In this document: positions 9,086 through 18,894 of the stretch, one piece after another
How the letters are laid out: the number at the start of each line of letters is the position of its first letter
Numbering within the stretch: the first letter of the stretch is position 1
From: Robertmurraya dakarensis
Lineage (GTDB): Bacteria; Bacillota; Bacilli; Bacillales; Cytobacillaceae
Length of the DNA: 64,000 bases
Reading direction: 5' to 3'
Assembly: GCF_900156875.1 (NCBI RefSeq)
Contig: NZ_LT707409.1
Span: 2,979,758 to 3,043,757, forward strand
The notes under the pieces: generated by a model
Seen by the model: the letters and a program-made list of their open reading frames with translations, nothing else
Told to the model about the DNA's origin: nothing
Databases searched by the model: none
Made by a program: the position numbers and the translations under genes

Positions 9086-9979
9086 TTAAACCTTTAAGAA
9101 CTTTCTTACTGACATCAAGCTTCCCCAAACGCCAATCAATGCTCCTAAGAGAATCAATACGGCCGCCACTTGATAAATAAACGGATTAAACTCTAAAATT
9201 TGAATGAAATGTCCCTCAAGTCTTGGAGCAATATAGCCGTATGCATAGTGGTATAAAAAGCTAATCAGAACGATTGGGATAATGGCTCCCAAGACGCCAA
9301 GCATAAGCCCTTCGAGGAAAAATGGCCAGCGAATAAAGGAGTTTGTGGCCCCCACTAATCTCATAATTTCAATTTCTCGTTTTCTAGCAATAATGGTAAT
9401 TTTAATGGTATTAGAAATAAGGAACATCGCTGTGAATAACAACCCAATAATGAGGACAATTCCTACGTTCCGGCTGACATTAATAAAATCAAATAAATTC
9501 TCAACCATATCTTGTCCGTATTTCACTTTTGATGCATATTCCATTTTTTCAATTTCCTTAGCAACGGTCATCGTATCCTGTGGATTCTTTGTCTTTACGA
9601 TGAATACATCGTTTAGCGGGTTGTCCTGTTCGAACAGTTTAAACGCTTCTCCCTCTTCACCTAAGCTGTCAATCAGGCCGTCTAATTCAGCTTCTTTTGG
9701 TGAAAATTCGACTGACTCGACCCGGGCAAGCTTTTCAATCTTTTCTTTCATGACTTTCTGATCTTCTTCTGTTGCTGCTAAATCGATATGAACGCGTATT
9801 TCCACGTCCTCTTCAATCGTCGTTGCTACTTGGTTGAGATTCATCATAATGACAAAAAATACACCCACTAGGATCAAGGTAACGGTGACGGCACTGACTG
9901 AAGCAAACGTCATCCAACCGTTTCTCCCAAGGTTCTTCATACTTTCCTTCATATGACGGCGCAGAGTTCTAGCTTTCAT
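9086..9979 (-). CDS. ftsX: Cell division ABC transporter permease-like protein FtsX
   Basis: A 297-residue membrane protein with the FtsX/MacB layout. A cytoplasmic N-terminus leads into TM1 (about 22-45), then an extracellular loop of about 120 residues, and a C-terminal FtsX domain with three more membrane segments. With FtsE it passes ATP-driven conformational signals to a wall hydrolase. The start is the ATG at 9979 (MKARTLRRHM) with GAGGTG upstream; the gene overlaps the end of ftsE by 11 bases, which suggests translational coupling. The next gene downstream encodes the likely hydrolase partner. Confidence 0.94.
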   Translation of the reverse strand: MKARTLRRHMKESMKNLGRNGWMTFASVSAVTVTLILVGVFFVIMMNLNQVATTIEEDVEIRVHIDLAATEEDQKVMKEKIEKLARVESVEFSPKEAELDGLIDSLGEEGEAFKLFEQDNPLNDVFIVKTKNPQDTMTVAKEIEKMEYASKVKYGQDMVENLFDFINVSRNVGIVLIIGLLFTAMFLISNTIKITIIARKREIEIMRLVGATNSFIRWPFFLEGLMLGVLGAIIPIVLISFLYHYAYGYIAPRLEGHFIQILEFNPFIYQVAAVLILLGALIGVWGSLMSVRKFLKV

Positions 9980-10655
9980 ATCCGTATTCACCTCGCTGCT
10001 CGTCACGAATGATCTGCCCGCCTTCAATGGCAATCACTCGGTGTCTCATCGTGTTGACGATATCTCGATTGTGAGTTGCCATCACAATCGTTGTGCCTCT
10101 GTTGTTGATTTCATCAAATAGATTCATAATATCCCATGATGTTTCTGGATCAAGGTTCCCTGTCGGCTCATCGGCAATCATTACTTTCGGTGAGTTGACA
10201 ATCGACCGTGCAATCGAAACTCTCTGCTGTTCCCCGCCGGACAATTCTGTTGGCAGCATTCTCGCTTTATGCTTTAAATTCACGAGATCCAGCGTTTCCA
10301 TGACCCGTTTCTTGATCTTTTTCGGCTCTTCCTCAATAACCTCAAGAGCAAATGCAACATTTTCATAGACAGTTAAAGTCGGAAGCAATTTAAAGTCTTG
10401 GAAGACGACGCCGATATTTCTTCTTAAAAGCGGGACCTTGCTGTCTTTTAATTTTCCAAGATCGATTCCATTGATGGTAATCGTCCCTTGGGTTGGTTTT
10501 TCTTCTCTGTACATCATTTTTATAAAAGTAGATTTCCCGGCACCGCTTGGCCCGACAACATACACAAACTCACCTTGAGCAATATGCACATTAATCCCAT
10601 TCGCCGCAACGACACCGTTCGGGTACTTTTTAAAAACATCTTGCATATCTATCAT
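9969..10655 (-). CDS. ftsE: Cell division ATP-binding protein FtsE
   Basis: A 228-residue ABC ATPase, the same length as B. subtilis FtsE. Walker A is GPSGAGKST (about residues 36-44), the signature is LSGGEQQR, and Walker B is VMIADEPTGNLD. It pairs with FtsX at the membrane and drives wall hydrolase activation. The start chosen is the ATG at 10655 (MIDMQDVFKKYPNG), about 6 bases after AGGTG; the GTG at 10664 overlaps that ribosome binding site. First gene of an ftsE-ftsX unit. Confidence 0.95.
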   Translation of the reverse strand: MIDMQDVFKKYPNGVVAANGINVHIAQGEFVYVVGPSGAGKSTFIKMMYREEKPTQGTITINGIDLGKLKDSKVPLLRRNIGVVFQDFKLLPTLTVYENVAFALEVIEEEPKKIKKRVMETLDLVNLKHKARMLPTELSGGEQQRVSIARSIVNSPKVMIADEPTGNLDPETSWDIMNLFDEINNRGTTIVMATHNRDIVNTMRHRVIAIEGGQIIRDEQRGEYGYES

Positions 10656-11066
10656 AAATATCACCTATATCTTATGGTTGGTAAAAAAATTAAAAATCCT
10701 AGTTTCATCATTTTTCGACAAATTTCGTCATAACCTTAACTAAATGAGTTTTTTTCTCACATCAACCATTATAACATCATAATTTGTCGATATAACTTTA
10801 AAATTATTACAGTTTCATTTCAATGATGGAAGATTCGCCGTTTTTTTCCAAAATCCATATTTTTTAATACTACAAACCGGCAAGATTTTCCTGCTTATAA
10901 TCGCTTTTTGTCGTAAAAAAAATAGGACTTTTTACCGAAGAAGGGTTTTGGGCAGAAAGGTAATTGTCATAATTAGGAGTTGAATAGATTACATCATCCG
11001 ACAAGTGTGTTTGAGAAGATAGTTTGAAGAAAAGGAAGTACTTATATGAAGGGGCTTTTAGAGAAA
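10656..11066. other. Intergenic region upstream of ftsE
   Basis: About 410 AT-rich bases between the cccB terminator and ftsE. It should hold the ftsE promoter. TATAAT-like boxes are present, but I could not pair one convincingly with a -35 box. No coding frame with a ribosome binding site was seen. Confidence 0.5.
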
Positions 11067-11092
11067 GCGTTCTGCCAAACATGACAGAACGC
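11067..11092 (-). terminator. Terminator of cccB
   Basis: GCGTTCTG (11067-11074) and CAGAACGC (11085-11092) form an 8-bp stem, followed on the minus strand by TTTCTCT. It lies 12 bases after the cccB stop. Confidence 0.65.
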
Positions 11093-11103
11093 CTAACAAA
11101 CAA

Positions 11104-11523
11104 TTATTTCTTTTCAGCTAACCATGCAGCTACTGTAGAAGCTTCGTCGCCTTGTAAAAGTCCGCCAGGCATTGCACCTTGACCGTTAGCAATTACACTT
11201 TCAATATCTTCTTGAGATAATTTACCACCAACTGCTGTTAGATCTGGTCCAACTCCACCTGTAAGATCGCCGCCGTGACAGCTAGAGCATTTTTGTTGGT
11301 AAAGCTTTTCAGCATCGCCTGCGCTAGCAGTTGCGCCATCTCCAGCATCTTCTGTTGCAGCATCGTCGCCGCCAGCATCAGTACCAGCGTCATCGCCGCC
11401 AGCATCTTCAGTCGCAGTTTCACCGCCAGTGTCAGCAGCATCTTCGTCTCCGCCGCCGCCACAAGCAGCAAGAAGCAGCACTAGGGCAAGACCCATTAGT
11501 AATGCAAGAAGTTTTTTGTTCAA
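11104..11523 (-). CDS. cccB: Cytochrome c-551 lipoprotein
   Basis: A 139-residue membrane-anchored c-type cytochrome. It has a lipoprotein signal ending in LLAAC (lipobox Cys near residue 21) and a low-complexity acidic Gly/Ala/Asp linker (about 22-70). The haem domain has the CSSCH attachment motif and a methionine ligand in GAMPGG. It carries electrons on the outer face of the membrane. The linker makes it longer than B. subtilis CccB. The start is TTG, preceded by GAGGAGG at 11532-11538. Confidence 0.9.
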   Translation of the reverse strand: MNKKLLALLMGLALVLLLAACGGGGDEDAADTGGETATEDAGGDDAGTDAGGDDAATEDAGDGATASAGDAEKLYQQKCSSCHGGDLTGGVGPDLTAVGGKLSQEDIESVIANGQGAMPGGLLQGDEASTVAAWLAEKK

Positions 11524-11778
11524 CTGTGTCTCCTCCTCAGGAAAAATATACATGTACGACTATATTATACCAATTAGGATTGTCTAATAGGAAGTGATCC
11601 AGCTCACTGTCTTCTTTTAAAAACCGTGCAAACCCTTGATAAATCAAAGGTTTAAGCATTTGTTTCAATTTTGTGAACGGACGAAACTCCCTATTGTCTT
11701 GGTATTAGCCATATAATTCTAGTTTGGCTAAAAAATAAAAATTTATGTTTTTATTCTTCTTTTTTATAAAAAATATCA

Positions 11779-12645
11779 CTACACCCTCTTGAAGCCCTCG
11801 CCAAGAACTTCGGCGGCATCCATCACGACAACAAACGCATCAGGGTCAATCCCTTTTACAAGCTGCTTTAACTTAGTAAACTCCGTCTGATCCACGACAC
11901 ACATGAGAACGGGGCGTTCATGGTCCGTGTAGCCGCCAAAAGCCGATAATTTTGTCACCCCTCGGTCGATCTTTTCCAAAATCCCCTTTTGTACATCCTC
12001 CTGCATCGTGGTGATAATCATCGCCATTTTCGAACGACCCATTCCTACCTGAACAAGGTCAATCGTTTTGCTTGTCACATAAAGACTGATGAGCGCATAG
12101 AGACCGAGCTCGATATCAAAGACAATCGCTGCTAATAAAACGATCAAGCCGTCAATGATCGCAACGCATGTTCCAAGCGAAAGGCCAGTGTATTTATTAA
12201 TAATTTGCGCCGCTAAATCGGTTCCTCCCGTTGACGCTTTTCCCCTAAAAACAATTCCCAGTCCAAGCCCGACACCTATTCCTCCGAACAATGATGCCAG
12301 AAAAGGATCAGTCGTCCAAGGCTCAAGGTCATTAGTCAAAAAGACTACAAACGGAAGAAAGATCGTTCCCACTAACGTCTTAATGCCAAACTGCTTTCCG
12401 AGCAAAATGACACCGGCAATGAACAGCGGAATGTTAAAAGCCCATTGTACATAGGCCGGCTCCCAGCCAAATACCGCATCCGTAATTGTACTGATTCCAC
12501 TAACCCCTCCGGAAGCGACTCGATTAGGAAGCAAAAATACATTGAAGGCCAGAGCCACAAAAGCCGACCCGACCAAAATATACAAATACTCTATGATTTT
12601 CTCCATATGAGGATGCTTTTGCTTTGTTCTTTTCCGTTTCACCAT
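11779..12645 (-). CDS. yvjA: YitT-family membrane protein (DUF2179 domain)
   Basis: A 288-residue protein with five or six membrane segments in the first 200 residues, including GLGLGIVFRG and STGGTDL as typical YitT motifs. The C-terminal soluble DUF2179 domain (about 210-288) contains VTKLSAFGGYTDHERPVL. The molecular function of the family is not established. The B. subtilis gene between prfB and cccB is yvjA, so I use that symbol by position and family. The start is the ATG at 12645, 8 bases after AAGGGAG. Confidence 0.85.
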   Translation of the reverse strand: MVKRKRTKQKHPHMEKIIEYLYILVGSAFVALAFNVFLLPNRVASGGVSGISTITDAVFGWEPAYVQWAFNIPLFIAGVILLGKQFGIKTLVGTIFLPFVVFLTNDLEPWTTDPFLASLFGGIGVGLGLGIVFRGKASTGGTDLAAQIINKYTGLSLGTCVAIIDGLIVLLAAIVFDIELGLYALISLYVTSKTIDLVQVGMGRSKMAMIITTMQEDVQKGILEKIDRGVTKLSAFGGYTDHERPVLMCVVDQTEFTKLKQLVKGIDPDAFVVVMDAAEVLGEGFKRV

Positions 12646-12733
12646 GCTGATTTCTCCCTTTACTGCCAAAATTTTCACGCCCTCGAGTATAGCATGTGCA
12701 AAATATATTGTGAATACCAATAAAGTGAAACTT

Positions 12734-12863
12734 CCATCAGTGGGGGTTTTCCTTCATCCCCCACTGATGGTTAGTTGAACCAATCGGGCTTTTAGGGGCA
12801 GTTGATCTCCCACTTATCCTTCTTCAATTCCTCTAAGTCTTGAAGTGGGAGTCTTACTGCCCC
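12734..12863. repeat. Structured intergenic element with two large stems
   Basis: CCATCAGTGGGGG (12734-12746) pairs perfectly with CCCCCACTGATGG (12758-12770). A second, longer stem joins 12795-12815 with 12843-12863: GGGGCAGT and CTCCCACTT pair exactly around a 4-base mismatch. The compact double-hairpin layout in the spacer between prfB and the YitT gene looks like a MITE, a mobile-element end or a structured RNA. Copy number cannot be judged here. Confidence 0.5.
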
Positions 12864-12939
12864 TTAACCTGCGATAAACTGCCGTGGTAAAGGAGTGAAA
12901 CGCATTTCTCCTATTTTAAACCTTCCCCTTTTAAGAAAA

Positions 12940-12976
12940 TAAAAAGCCTCCACCAAGACAATCCTTGATGAAGGCT
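12940..12976 (-). terminator. Terminator of prfB
   Basis: A 13-bp stem with three wobble or mismatched pairs (12945-12957 with 12964-12976), followed on the minus strand by a T-rich run. It lies just after the prfB stop. Confidence 0.75.
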
Positions 12977-12988
12977 ATTAAATAAAAG

Positions 12989-14096
12989 TTACTCCATGAT
13001 TAATTTCGAACGTAAATATGCATTGATAAACGGATCGATGTCTCCGTCCATCACTCCTTGAACATTCCCGCTTTCGGTGTTTGTTCTGTGATCCTTCACC
13101 ATAGAATACGGGTGGAAGACGTAAGAACGGATTTGGCTTCCCCAGCCGATATCCTTTTGTTCACCGCGGATTTCCGCTAATTCAGCTTCCTGCTCTTCAA
13201 TTTTCTTTTGATAAAGCTTTGCTTGAAGCATTTTCATCGCCGCTTCACGGTTTTTGATCTGAGAACGTTCATTTTGACATTGAACAACGACTCCCGTTGG
13301 GATATGGGTAATCCTTACAGCAGAGTCAGTCGTATTAATATGCTGACCGCCCGCGCCGCTTGCACGGTACGTATCTATTTTCAAATCCTCTGAACGGATA
13401 TCAATTTCAATTTCATCATTAAATTCAGGCATAACCTCACAAGAAACAAATGAGGTATGACGGCGGCCTGAAGAGTCAAATGGCGAAATCCTCACCAAAC
13501 GGTGGACGCCTTTTTCCGCTTTTAAATAGCCGTAAGCGTTATGGCCTTTAATGGAAAGTGTCACACTTTTAATCCCCGCTTCGTCACCTGGCAGGTAATC
13601 AAGCGTTTCTACCTTAAAGCCGCGTTTTTCAGCCCAGCGTGTGTACATACGAAGAAGCATGGAGCCCCAGTCCTGTGACTCAGTACCGCCTGCACCTGGG
13701 TGAAGCTCAAGAATCGCATTATTTTTATCATATGGTTCACTTAAAAGCAGCTGTAATTCATATTCATTCATGCGCTGCAATAAATCTTTCAGCTCAGTTT
13801 CCAGGTCAGATTGAAGTTCAGCGTCGCTTTCCTCTTTCACCAGCTCATAAGTCAGCTCAAGATTTTCAAACGTTTCACTTAAATCATGAAATTCATCCAC
13901 CTGGCTCTTCAACCCGTTAGATTCATTAATCACCGCTTGAGCACCCTGCTGATCATTCCAAAAGTCAGGATGAAGCATCTCATCTTCAAGCTCAGCGATG
14001 CGCGCCTCTTTGTTTTCTAAGTCAAAGAGACCCCCTAAAGTCCGCTAATTTCTTAGCTGTTTTCTCTAATTCATTACGTATTTCTGCTAATTCCAT
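12989..14096 (-). CDS. prfB: Peptide chain release factor 2 (programmed +1 frameshift)
   Basis: RF2, about 368 residues when the frameshift is included. The first 24 codons ([10 protein letters not shown]...) end at CTT followed by an in-frame TGA at 14022-14024. Skipping one base joins them to the long frame that runs to 12989. SPF in the codon-recognition loop and GGQ in GAGGQHINT (peptidyl-tRNA hydrolysis) are both present. RF2 recognises UGA and UAA, so low RF2 raises its own frameshifting. The start is the ATG at 14096 with AGGTG upstream. The interruption is the normal autoregulatory site, not a mutation. Confidence 0.95.
14021..14036 (-). promoter_or_regulatory. prfB programmed frameshift site
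   Basis: On the minus strand the site reads AGGGGGTCTCTTTGAC: a Shine-Dalgarno-like AGGGGG, a 3-base spacer, CTT slippery codon, then TGA C. This is the conserved bacterial RF2 recoding signal. Confidence 0.95.
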
Positions 14097-14155
14097 TCAT
14101 GTCACCTCTATTAAATTTTAGGCTTGCTAATATTAAATGTTAATGAAACCGCGGT

Positions 14156-14221
14156 GCGGGATTCCTTCCACATGCTGGTATTACTATCGTAATAATAAAG
14201 GCACGTTCCAGGAATTCCCGC
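14156..14221. other. Branched inverted repeat in the prfB leader
   Basis: GCGGGATTCCT (14156-14166) pairs with AGGAATTCCCGC (14210-14221) with one bulge. Inside it lies TATTAC/GTAATA with a 4-base loop. It sits between the secA terminator and prfB and is not explained by either gene. Confidence 0.5.
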
Positions 14222-14275
14222 CCTGCTTAGTATCATTTATCAACAACGAACCTTAACTCAGCCAAATTTTAAAAA

Positions 14276-14294
14276 GGGCCGGTCAAGCCGACCC
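14276..14294 (-). terminator. Terminator of secA
   Basis: GGGTCGG/CCGGCCC stem (one wobble) with a 5-base loop and five T on the minus strand, 9 bases after the secA stop. Confidence 0.8.
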
Positions 14295-14302
14295 CCTAAT
14301 TA

Positions 14303-16816
14303 TTACTGTGCTTTCCCACAGCAGTTTTTATATTTCTTGCCGCTTCCGCAAATACATGGGTCATTGCGGCCGACATCCATTTGCTTCACAACTGGCTTTT
14401 TCTTAAGCTTCTCGCCGTCTTCCTTCGGGTTGACCGCCTGCCCTTTCGCTACTTCCTGACGCTCAAGGTTGTTGCGGATTTCAGCCTTCATGATATATTT
14501 CGCGGCATCATCTTCAATCGCCATGACCATTTCTTCGAACATCGCGAAGCCTTCTTTATTGTATTCGCGCAGCGGATCAATTTGACCGTATGCACGAAGA
14601 TGAATTCCCTGGCGAAGCTGATCCATCGCATCAATATGATCAATCCATTTCGTATCAACCGCACGCAGAAGGACAACCTTTTCAAACTCGCGCATTTGCT
14701 CTTCAGAAAGCTGCTCTTCTTTTTCATCATAGCGTTCTTTCACTTTAGCGTAAATCAGATCAATGATTTGCTGCGAATCTTTGCCATGTAAGTCATCAAC
14801 AGTGACCATGCCTTCTTGAAGAAGATTTCCGTTCACATAATCGATAATCCCTTGCAGATTCCATTGCTCTTGATCTGAGCTTCCAGCTGTATGGGCTTCG
14901 ATATTGCGGGTTAATGACGAGATAATCATGCTTTCTAGAATCTCGCGAAGTGATTCCGCTTCAAGCACTTCATTACGCTGCTTGTAGATGATTTCACGCT
15001 GCTGGCGCAATACATCATCATATGATAAAAGCTGCTTACGAGCATCAAAGTTATTACCTTCTACTCGTTTTTGCGCAGATTCAACGGCCTTTGAAACCAT
15101 TTTACTTTGGATTGGCTGTGTGTCATCCATTCCAAGCTTTGACATCATGTTTTTCATATTATCTGAACCGAAGCGGCGCATCAATTCATCTTCCATTGAT
15201 AGATAGAACTGAGTGATACCAGGATCGCCCTGACGTCCGGAACGACCGCGAAGCTGATTATCAATCCGTCTCGATTCGTGGCGCTCTGTGCCAATAACGG
15301 CCAATCCGCCGAGATCCTTCACACCTTCACCTAATTTAATATCGGTTCCGCGTCCCGCCATATTGGTTGCGATCGTCACAGCCCCTTTTTCCCCAGCATG
15401 GAGAATGATTTCAGCCTCGCGACCATGGTTTTTCGCATTCAAGACATTGTGGTGAACGCCTTTTTTCGTGAGATATTTGGAAATAATCTCTGACGTTTCA
15501 ATCGCTACCGTCCCGACTAGAACAGGCTGCCCCTTTTGATTACGTTCAGCGATATCGTCGACAACAGCACGGAACTTGCCATCCATTGTGGCATAAATCA
15601 GATCCGGACGGTCATCACGGGCAATCGGCTTGTTCGTTGGGATGACGATAACATTCATATTATAAATGTTACGGAATTCCTCTTCCTCGGTTTTCGCTGT
15701 ACCGGTCATACCGGAAAGCTTCTTGTACATCCGGAAGAAGTTCTGGAACGTAATCGATGCCAGCGTCATGCTTTCATTTTGTATTTCAAGGCCTTCTTTT
15801 GCTTCAATCGCCTGGTGAAGACCATCGCTGTAGCGGCGGCCCTTCATCAAACGGCCGGTAAACTGGTCAACGATGACGATTTCGCCTTCCTGAACCACAT
15901 AATCGACATCAAGATGCATGCTGACATGTGCCTTTAGAGCTTGGCCAATATGATGGTTTAACGCAACATGCTTAATGTCAAAGAGGTTCTCGATTCCAAA
16001 AGCTTTCTCAGCCTTGGTAATTCCACTTTCCGTTAATTGCACACCTTTTGTTTTTTCATCATACGTAAAATCATCTTCTTTTGTTAACGTACGGACGAAT
16101 GCGTTGGCTTGAATGTACAAAGCGGTTGACTTTTGAGCAGATCCAGAAATAATCAATGGTGTACGCGCTTCGTCGATTAAGATGGAGTCGACCTCATCGA
16201 TGATCGCAAAATTAAGCGGGCGCTGTACCTTTTGTTCCTTATATAGCACCATGTTATCACGAAGATAATCAAAGCCGAGCTCGTTGTTTGTGCTATACGT
16301 TATGTCACAGGCATAGGCGGCCTGCTTTTCTTCTTTTGAGATCCCGTTGGTATTGAGTCCAACACTTAATCCTAAAAACTCATAAAGCTGGCCCATTTCA
16401 CCGGCATCACGGCTTGCCAAGTATTCGTTCACCGTCACCACATGAACGCCTTCTCCAGACAAGGCATTTAAGTAAACCGGCATCGTTGCTGTTAGCGTTT
16501 TTCCTTCCCCTGTCTTCATCTCAGCGATGTTGCCTTCATGCAGGGCAATACCACCCATGAGCTGAACAGGATATGGGAACATGCCAAGCACCCGCTTTGC
16601 GCCTTCACGCACTACGGCAAATGCTTCTACTAAAAGATCATCCAAGGTCTCGCCTTTTTGATAACGCGCCTTGAACTCCTCCGTTTTTCCCCGGAGCTCA
16701 TCATCCGTCAATGATTCCATCTTTGACGCAAGTGCTTCAATTTGCGCACTCATCTTCATGAGCTTTTTGATCTCACGCTTATTCGGGTCAAACACTTTAT
16801 TTAACATTCCAAGCAT
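14303..16816 (-). CDS. secA: Preprotein translocase ATPase SecA
   Basis: An 837-residue motor of the Sec translocase. Walker A is TGEGKT (near residue 90-100), the DEAD-type box is [12 protein letters not shown], and RGRSGRQGD lies in the second ATPase fold. The zinc-binding C-terminal tail is [13 protein letters not shown], the SecB/ribosome contact site. It pushes unfolded preproteins through SecYEG. The chosen start, ATG 16816 ([10 protein letters not shown]), matches the B. subtilis N-terminus and has GGAG 10 bases upstream. An ATG at 16849 would add 11 residues without support. Confidence 0.97.
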   Translation of the reverse strand: MLGMLNKVFDPNKREIKKLMKMSAQIEALASKMESLTDDELRGKTEEFKARYQKGETLDDLLVEAFAVVREGAKRVLGMFPYPVQLMGGIALHEGNIAEMKTGEGKTLTATMPVYLNALSGEGVHVVTVNEYLASRDAGEMGQLYEFLGLSVGLNTNGISKEEKQAAYACDITYSTNNELGFDYLRDNMVLYKEQKVQRPLNFAIIDEVDSILIDEARTPLIISGSAQKSTALYIQANAFVRTLTKEDDFTYDEKTKGVQLTESGITKAEKAFGIENLFDIKHVALNHHIGQALKAHVSMHLDVDYVVQEGEIVIVDQFTGRLMKGRRYSDGLHQAIEAKEGLEIQNESMTLASITFQNFFRMYKKLSGMTGTAKTEEEEFRNIYNMNVIVIPTNKPIARDDRPDLIYATMDGKFRAVVDDIAERNQKGQPVLVGTVAIETSEIISKYLTKKGVHHNVLNAKNHGREAEIILHAGEKGAVTIATNMAGRGTDIKLGEGVKDLGGLAVIGTERHESRRIDNQLRGRSGRQGDPGITQFYLSMEDELMRRFGSDNMKNMMSKLGMDDTQPIQSKMVSKAVESAQKRVEGNNFDARKQLLSYDDVLRQQREIIYKQRNEVLEAESLREILESMIISSLTRNIEAHTAGSSDQEQWNLQGIIDYVNGNLLQEGMVTVDDLHGKDSQQIIDLIYAKVKERYDEKEEQLSEEQMREFEKVVLLRAVDTKWIDHIDAMDQLRQGIHLRAYGQIDPLREYNKEGFAMFEEMVMAIEDDAAKYIMKAEIRNNLERQEVAKGQAVNPKEDGEKLKKKPVVKQMDVGRNDPCICGSGKKYKNCCGKAQ

Positions 16817-17017
16817 CCGTTTTACGCTCCTTTTATCATAGAAATCCACTTTTATGAATAAGAAAAGAAAGGCATGATCCTTTCTTTGAATTCGTTAAAA
16901 AACTATCTAATCATACGTTTTTTTATTAAAAAAGTTTCAATTATCATCTTATTAATATTACCACTTCCCCGAAGGAGTGACAACTGATCACGAACAATAG
17001 GGAGAACGACCCTTGCT

Positions 17018-18205
17018 TTACTTTTTCCGGTCACCTTTCGCGTCAATGATGTCGAGGTTGAAGGGAACGATATTGTTCGGGACATCCTCATCCCCCTCGA
17101 TAACTTCGTCAATCAGCCGACCTCCTTCCTCGTCCAACAGCTCTCTTAAACCTTTATGAGCCACATCTCGCAACTCGTTAAGGTCAGCAGATGCGACCTC
17201 TTCAATTTCTTTGATCGCTGCACTCATATTCGCAGCCGACACACCGTAAATAGAGGCTATTTCTTTCTTCAACAAGTTTAAAAGCGGATTCAACGTCATA
17301 ATTAAATAATGAAGAGCCGCCGCATAAGCTTCAGGCTTTTCTTTTTGAATCCGCTGCACCTCACAGAATTTGTACCATAGGATCAAGCCTGACATAATAT
17401 TCTCAAAAGGAGAGCCATCTTCCTCTTGCATATTTTCGTGATAAAGTTCCGCGACTTCCTTATGCATCGGGTCCGACCACTCAAAATCCTCTGGACTAAA
17501 TTCAAGACCAACAAACGGAATGTCACACATAATCTCAAGGAAAGCATGATTTAAATATTCCTGATGGTCTTCATAGGACGATTTAGAAAAAGCAGCCTGC
17601 AGATACTCTTCCTCTTTTCTCTTTTCGTCACCTTCAATATCATACGGAGCTAGAAAAAACACCTGCTCCTGTCGAAACGGAACGACGAAACCGAATACGA
17701 AGGCATCATTCAATGGTTCCATCGGGTCTAGCAATTTTATTTCATGGAGTTCACCGGTAAAAGCATCTTTTAAAACCATCTTTTCAGGTGAGAAAGAAAT
17801 CATTCTTCCCGCTATTGCTTGCGGGTTTCTCCACGAGTCCAAGATATCCTTCATTCCCGGACGCTTGATCATTTTAGACCTTTCTTCCATGAATTTATGA
17901 AGAATGGTCTTTTCACCATCAATCGGGACAAATAAGATGTACCAAATACTATGAACGAACATCAGAAAATCCGTTTCCTCTTCATTAATCATCGTAAGTT
18001 CTTCGACGGCCTCTTCAAAATCCCTTTGAATATGATCATCGTATTTAGTCAGCGCATAATCGAGGATGAGCGTTTGCAGATCGGTCACTTCTTTTTCAAT
18101 GATCGAAGTAATTGACACCGTCTCATTCGCACCACAGCACACTCTATATATTTTCCCGCTGCCGCATGGACATGGGTCATTTCGGTTGGTTTTTGTCGCG
18201 ATCAT
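17018..18205 (-). CDS. SEC-C metal-binding motif protein of unknown function
   Basis: A 395-residue soluble protein. Its N-terminus (residues 9-24) is a SEC-C zinc motif, CPCGSGKIYRVCC, almost the same as the C-terminal tail of the neighbouring SecA. The rest is acidic and mostly helical, without a domain I recognise. ATG 18205 is preceded by GGAGAGG. SEC-C motifs in SecA contact partner proteins and ribosomes, so a role near the ribosome or translocase is possible but only inferred. It lies immediately upstream of secA on the same strand, with about 200 bases between. Confidence 0.75.
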   Translation of the reverse strand: MIATKTNRNDPCPCGSGKIYRVCCGANETVSITSIIEKEVTDLQTLILDYALTKYDDHIQRDFEEAVEELTMINEEETDFLMFVHSIWYILFVPIDGEKTILHKFMEERSKMIKRPGMKDILDSWRNPQAIAGRMISFSPEKMVLKDAFTGELHEIKLLDPMEPLNDAFVFGFVVPFRQEQVFFLAPYDIEGDEKRKEEEYLQAAFSKSSYEDHQEYLNHAFLEIMCDIPFVGLEFSPEDFEWSDPMHKEVAELYHENMQEEDGSPFENIMSGLILWYKFCEVQRIQKEKPEAYAAALHYLIMTLNPLLNLLKKEIASIYGVSAANMSAAIKEIEEVASADLNELRDVAHKGLRELLDEEGGRLIDEVIEGDEDVPNNIVPFNLDIIDAKGDRKK

Positions 18206-18285
18206 TTGTTTGACCTCTCCTTAGTTGTAACCTATTCTATTATTCTTGTACATTAGTTACAGTCTAAACATATTAGCTCAAAATT

Positions 18286-18320
18286 AAAACAGCTACCAAG
18301 TGAATTTTGATAGCTGTTTT
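18286..18320 (-). terminator. Terminator of the chromate transporter genes
   Basis: AAAACAGCTA (18286-18295) pairs with TAGCTGTTTT (18311-18320). It lies downstream of the second half-transporter gene. Confidence 0.7.
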
Positions 18321-18363
18321 AAAACTGTAATGAATTTTTCAAATTAGCACAGGACGACGAAAC

Positions 18364-18894
18364 CTATGCCAGCACCAATCCGCCGTAAATTAACGCACCA
18401 ACAATCACGTAGGCCGGATGGACTTTTAATTTTTCCATTAAAATAAAACTGACAACCCCAATAAATAGCGTTTGCCAAAGGCCGACACTGTCATAAGCAG
18501 AAAAGAAGAAATCGTAGGTCATCACACCAAGGAGCACAGCAATGACCGGGCGAATTAACGTCGTCATTCTTTTCACCCTTGGAGATTCCTTATATTTCAT
18601 CAACAAGCCTAGCAGCGCAATCATGAGGATTAAAGACGGCCCCACGACAGCAAATACCCCGACGATTGCACCCAGGATACCGCCTTGCTGAAAACCGATA
18701 TAACCCGCCATTTTCGTCGCAATCGGCCCTGGCAGCGCATTCCCAAGCGCTAAGACTTCACTGAATTCATTAACAGTCAGCCAGCCGTAGCGGTCAACCA
18801 CTTCATTTTCAATCAGCGGAATGGAAGCTGGCCCTCCACCGTAGCCAAGAATACCCGGTATGAAAAAAGCTAGAAATATTTGCCAATAAATCAT
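18364..18894 (-). CDS. Chromate transporter, second CHR half-protein
   Basis: A 176-residue CHR-domain membrane protein with about six hydrophobic segments. The signature GYGGGPASIPLI lies near residues 17-28 and GLG-like NALPGPIATKMAGYIG near 52-67. It overlaps the preceding half gene by 4 bases (ATGA), so the two are translated together and probably form a heterodimer, as in B. subtilis YwrA/YwrB. The substrate is probably chromate or a similar oxyanion; this is known for the family, not shown here. Confidence 0.88.
   Translation of the reverse strand: MIYWQIFLAFFIPGILGYGGGPASIPLIENEVVDRYGWLTVNEFSEVLALGNALPGPIATKMAGYIGFQQGGILGAIVGVFAVVGPSLILMIALLGLLMKYKESPRVKRMTTLIRPVIAVLLGVMTYDFFFSAYDSVGLWQTLFIGVVSFILMEKLKVHPAYVIVGALIYGGLVLA

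Noticed and set aside
11640-11778. Possible riboswitch between cccB and the YitT gene
   Set aside because: AT-rich with no conserved aptamer core or convincing stem.
14022-14024. prfB broken by an early stop
   Set aside because: The stop is part of the conserved RF2 frameshift signal.
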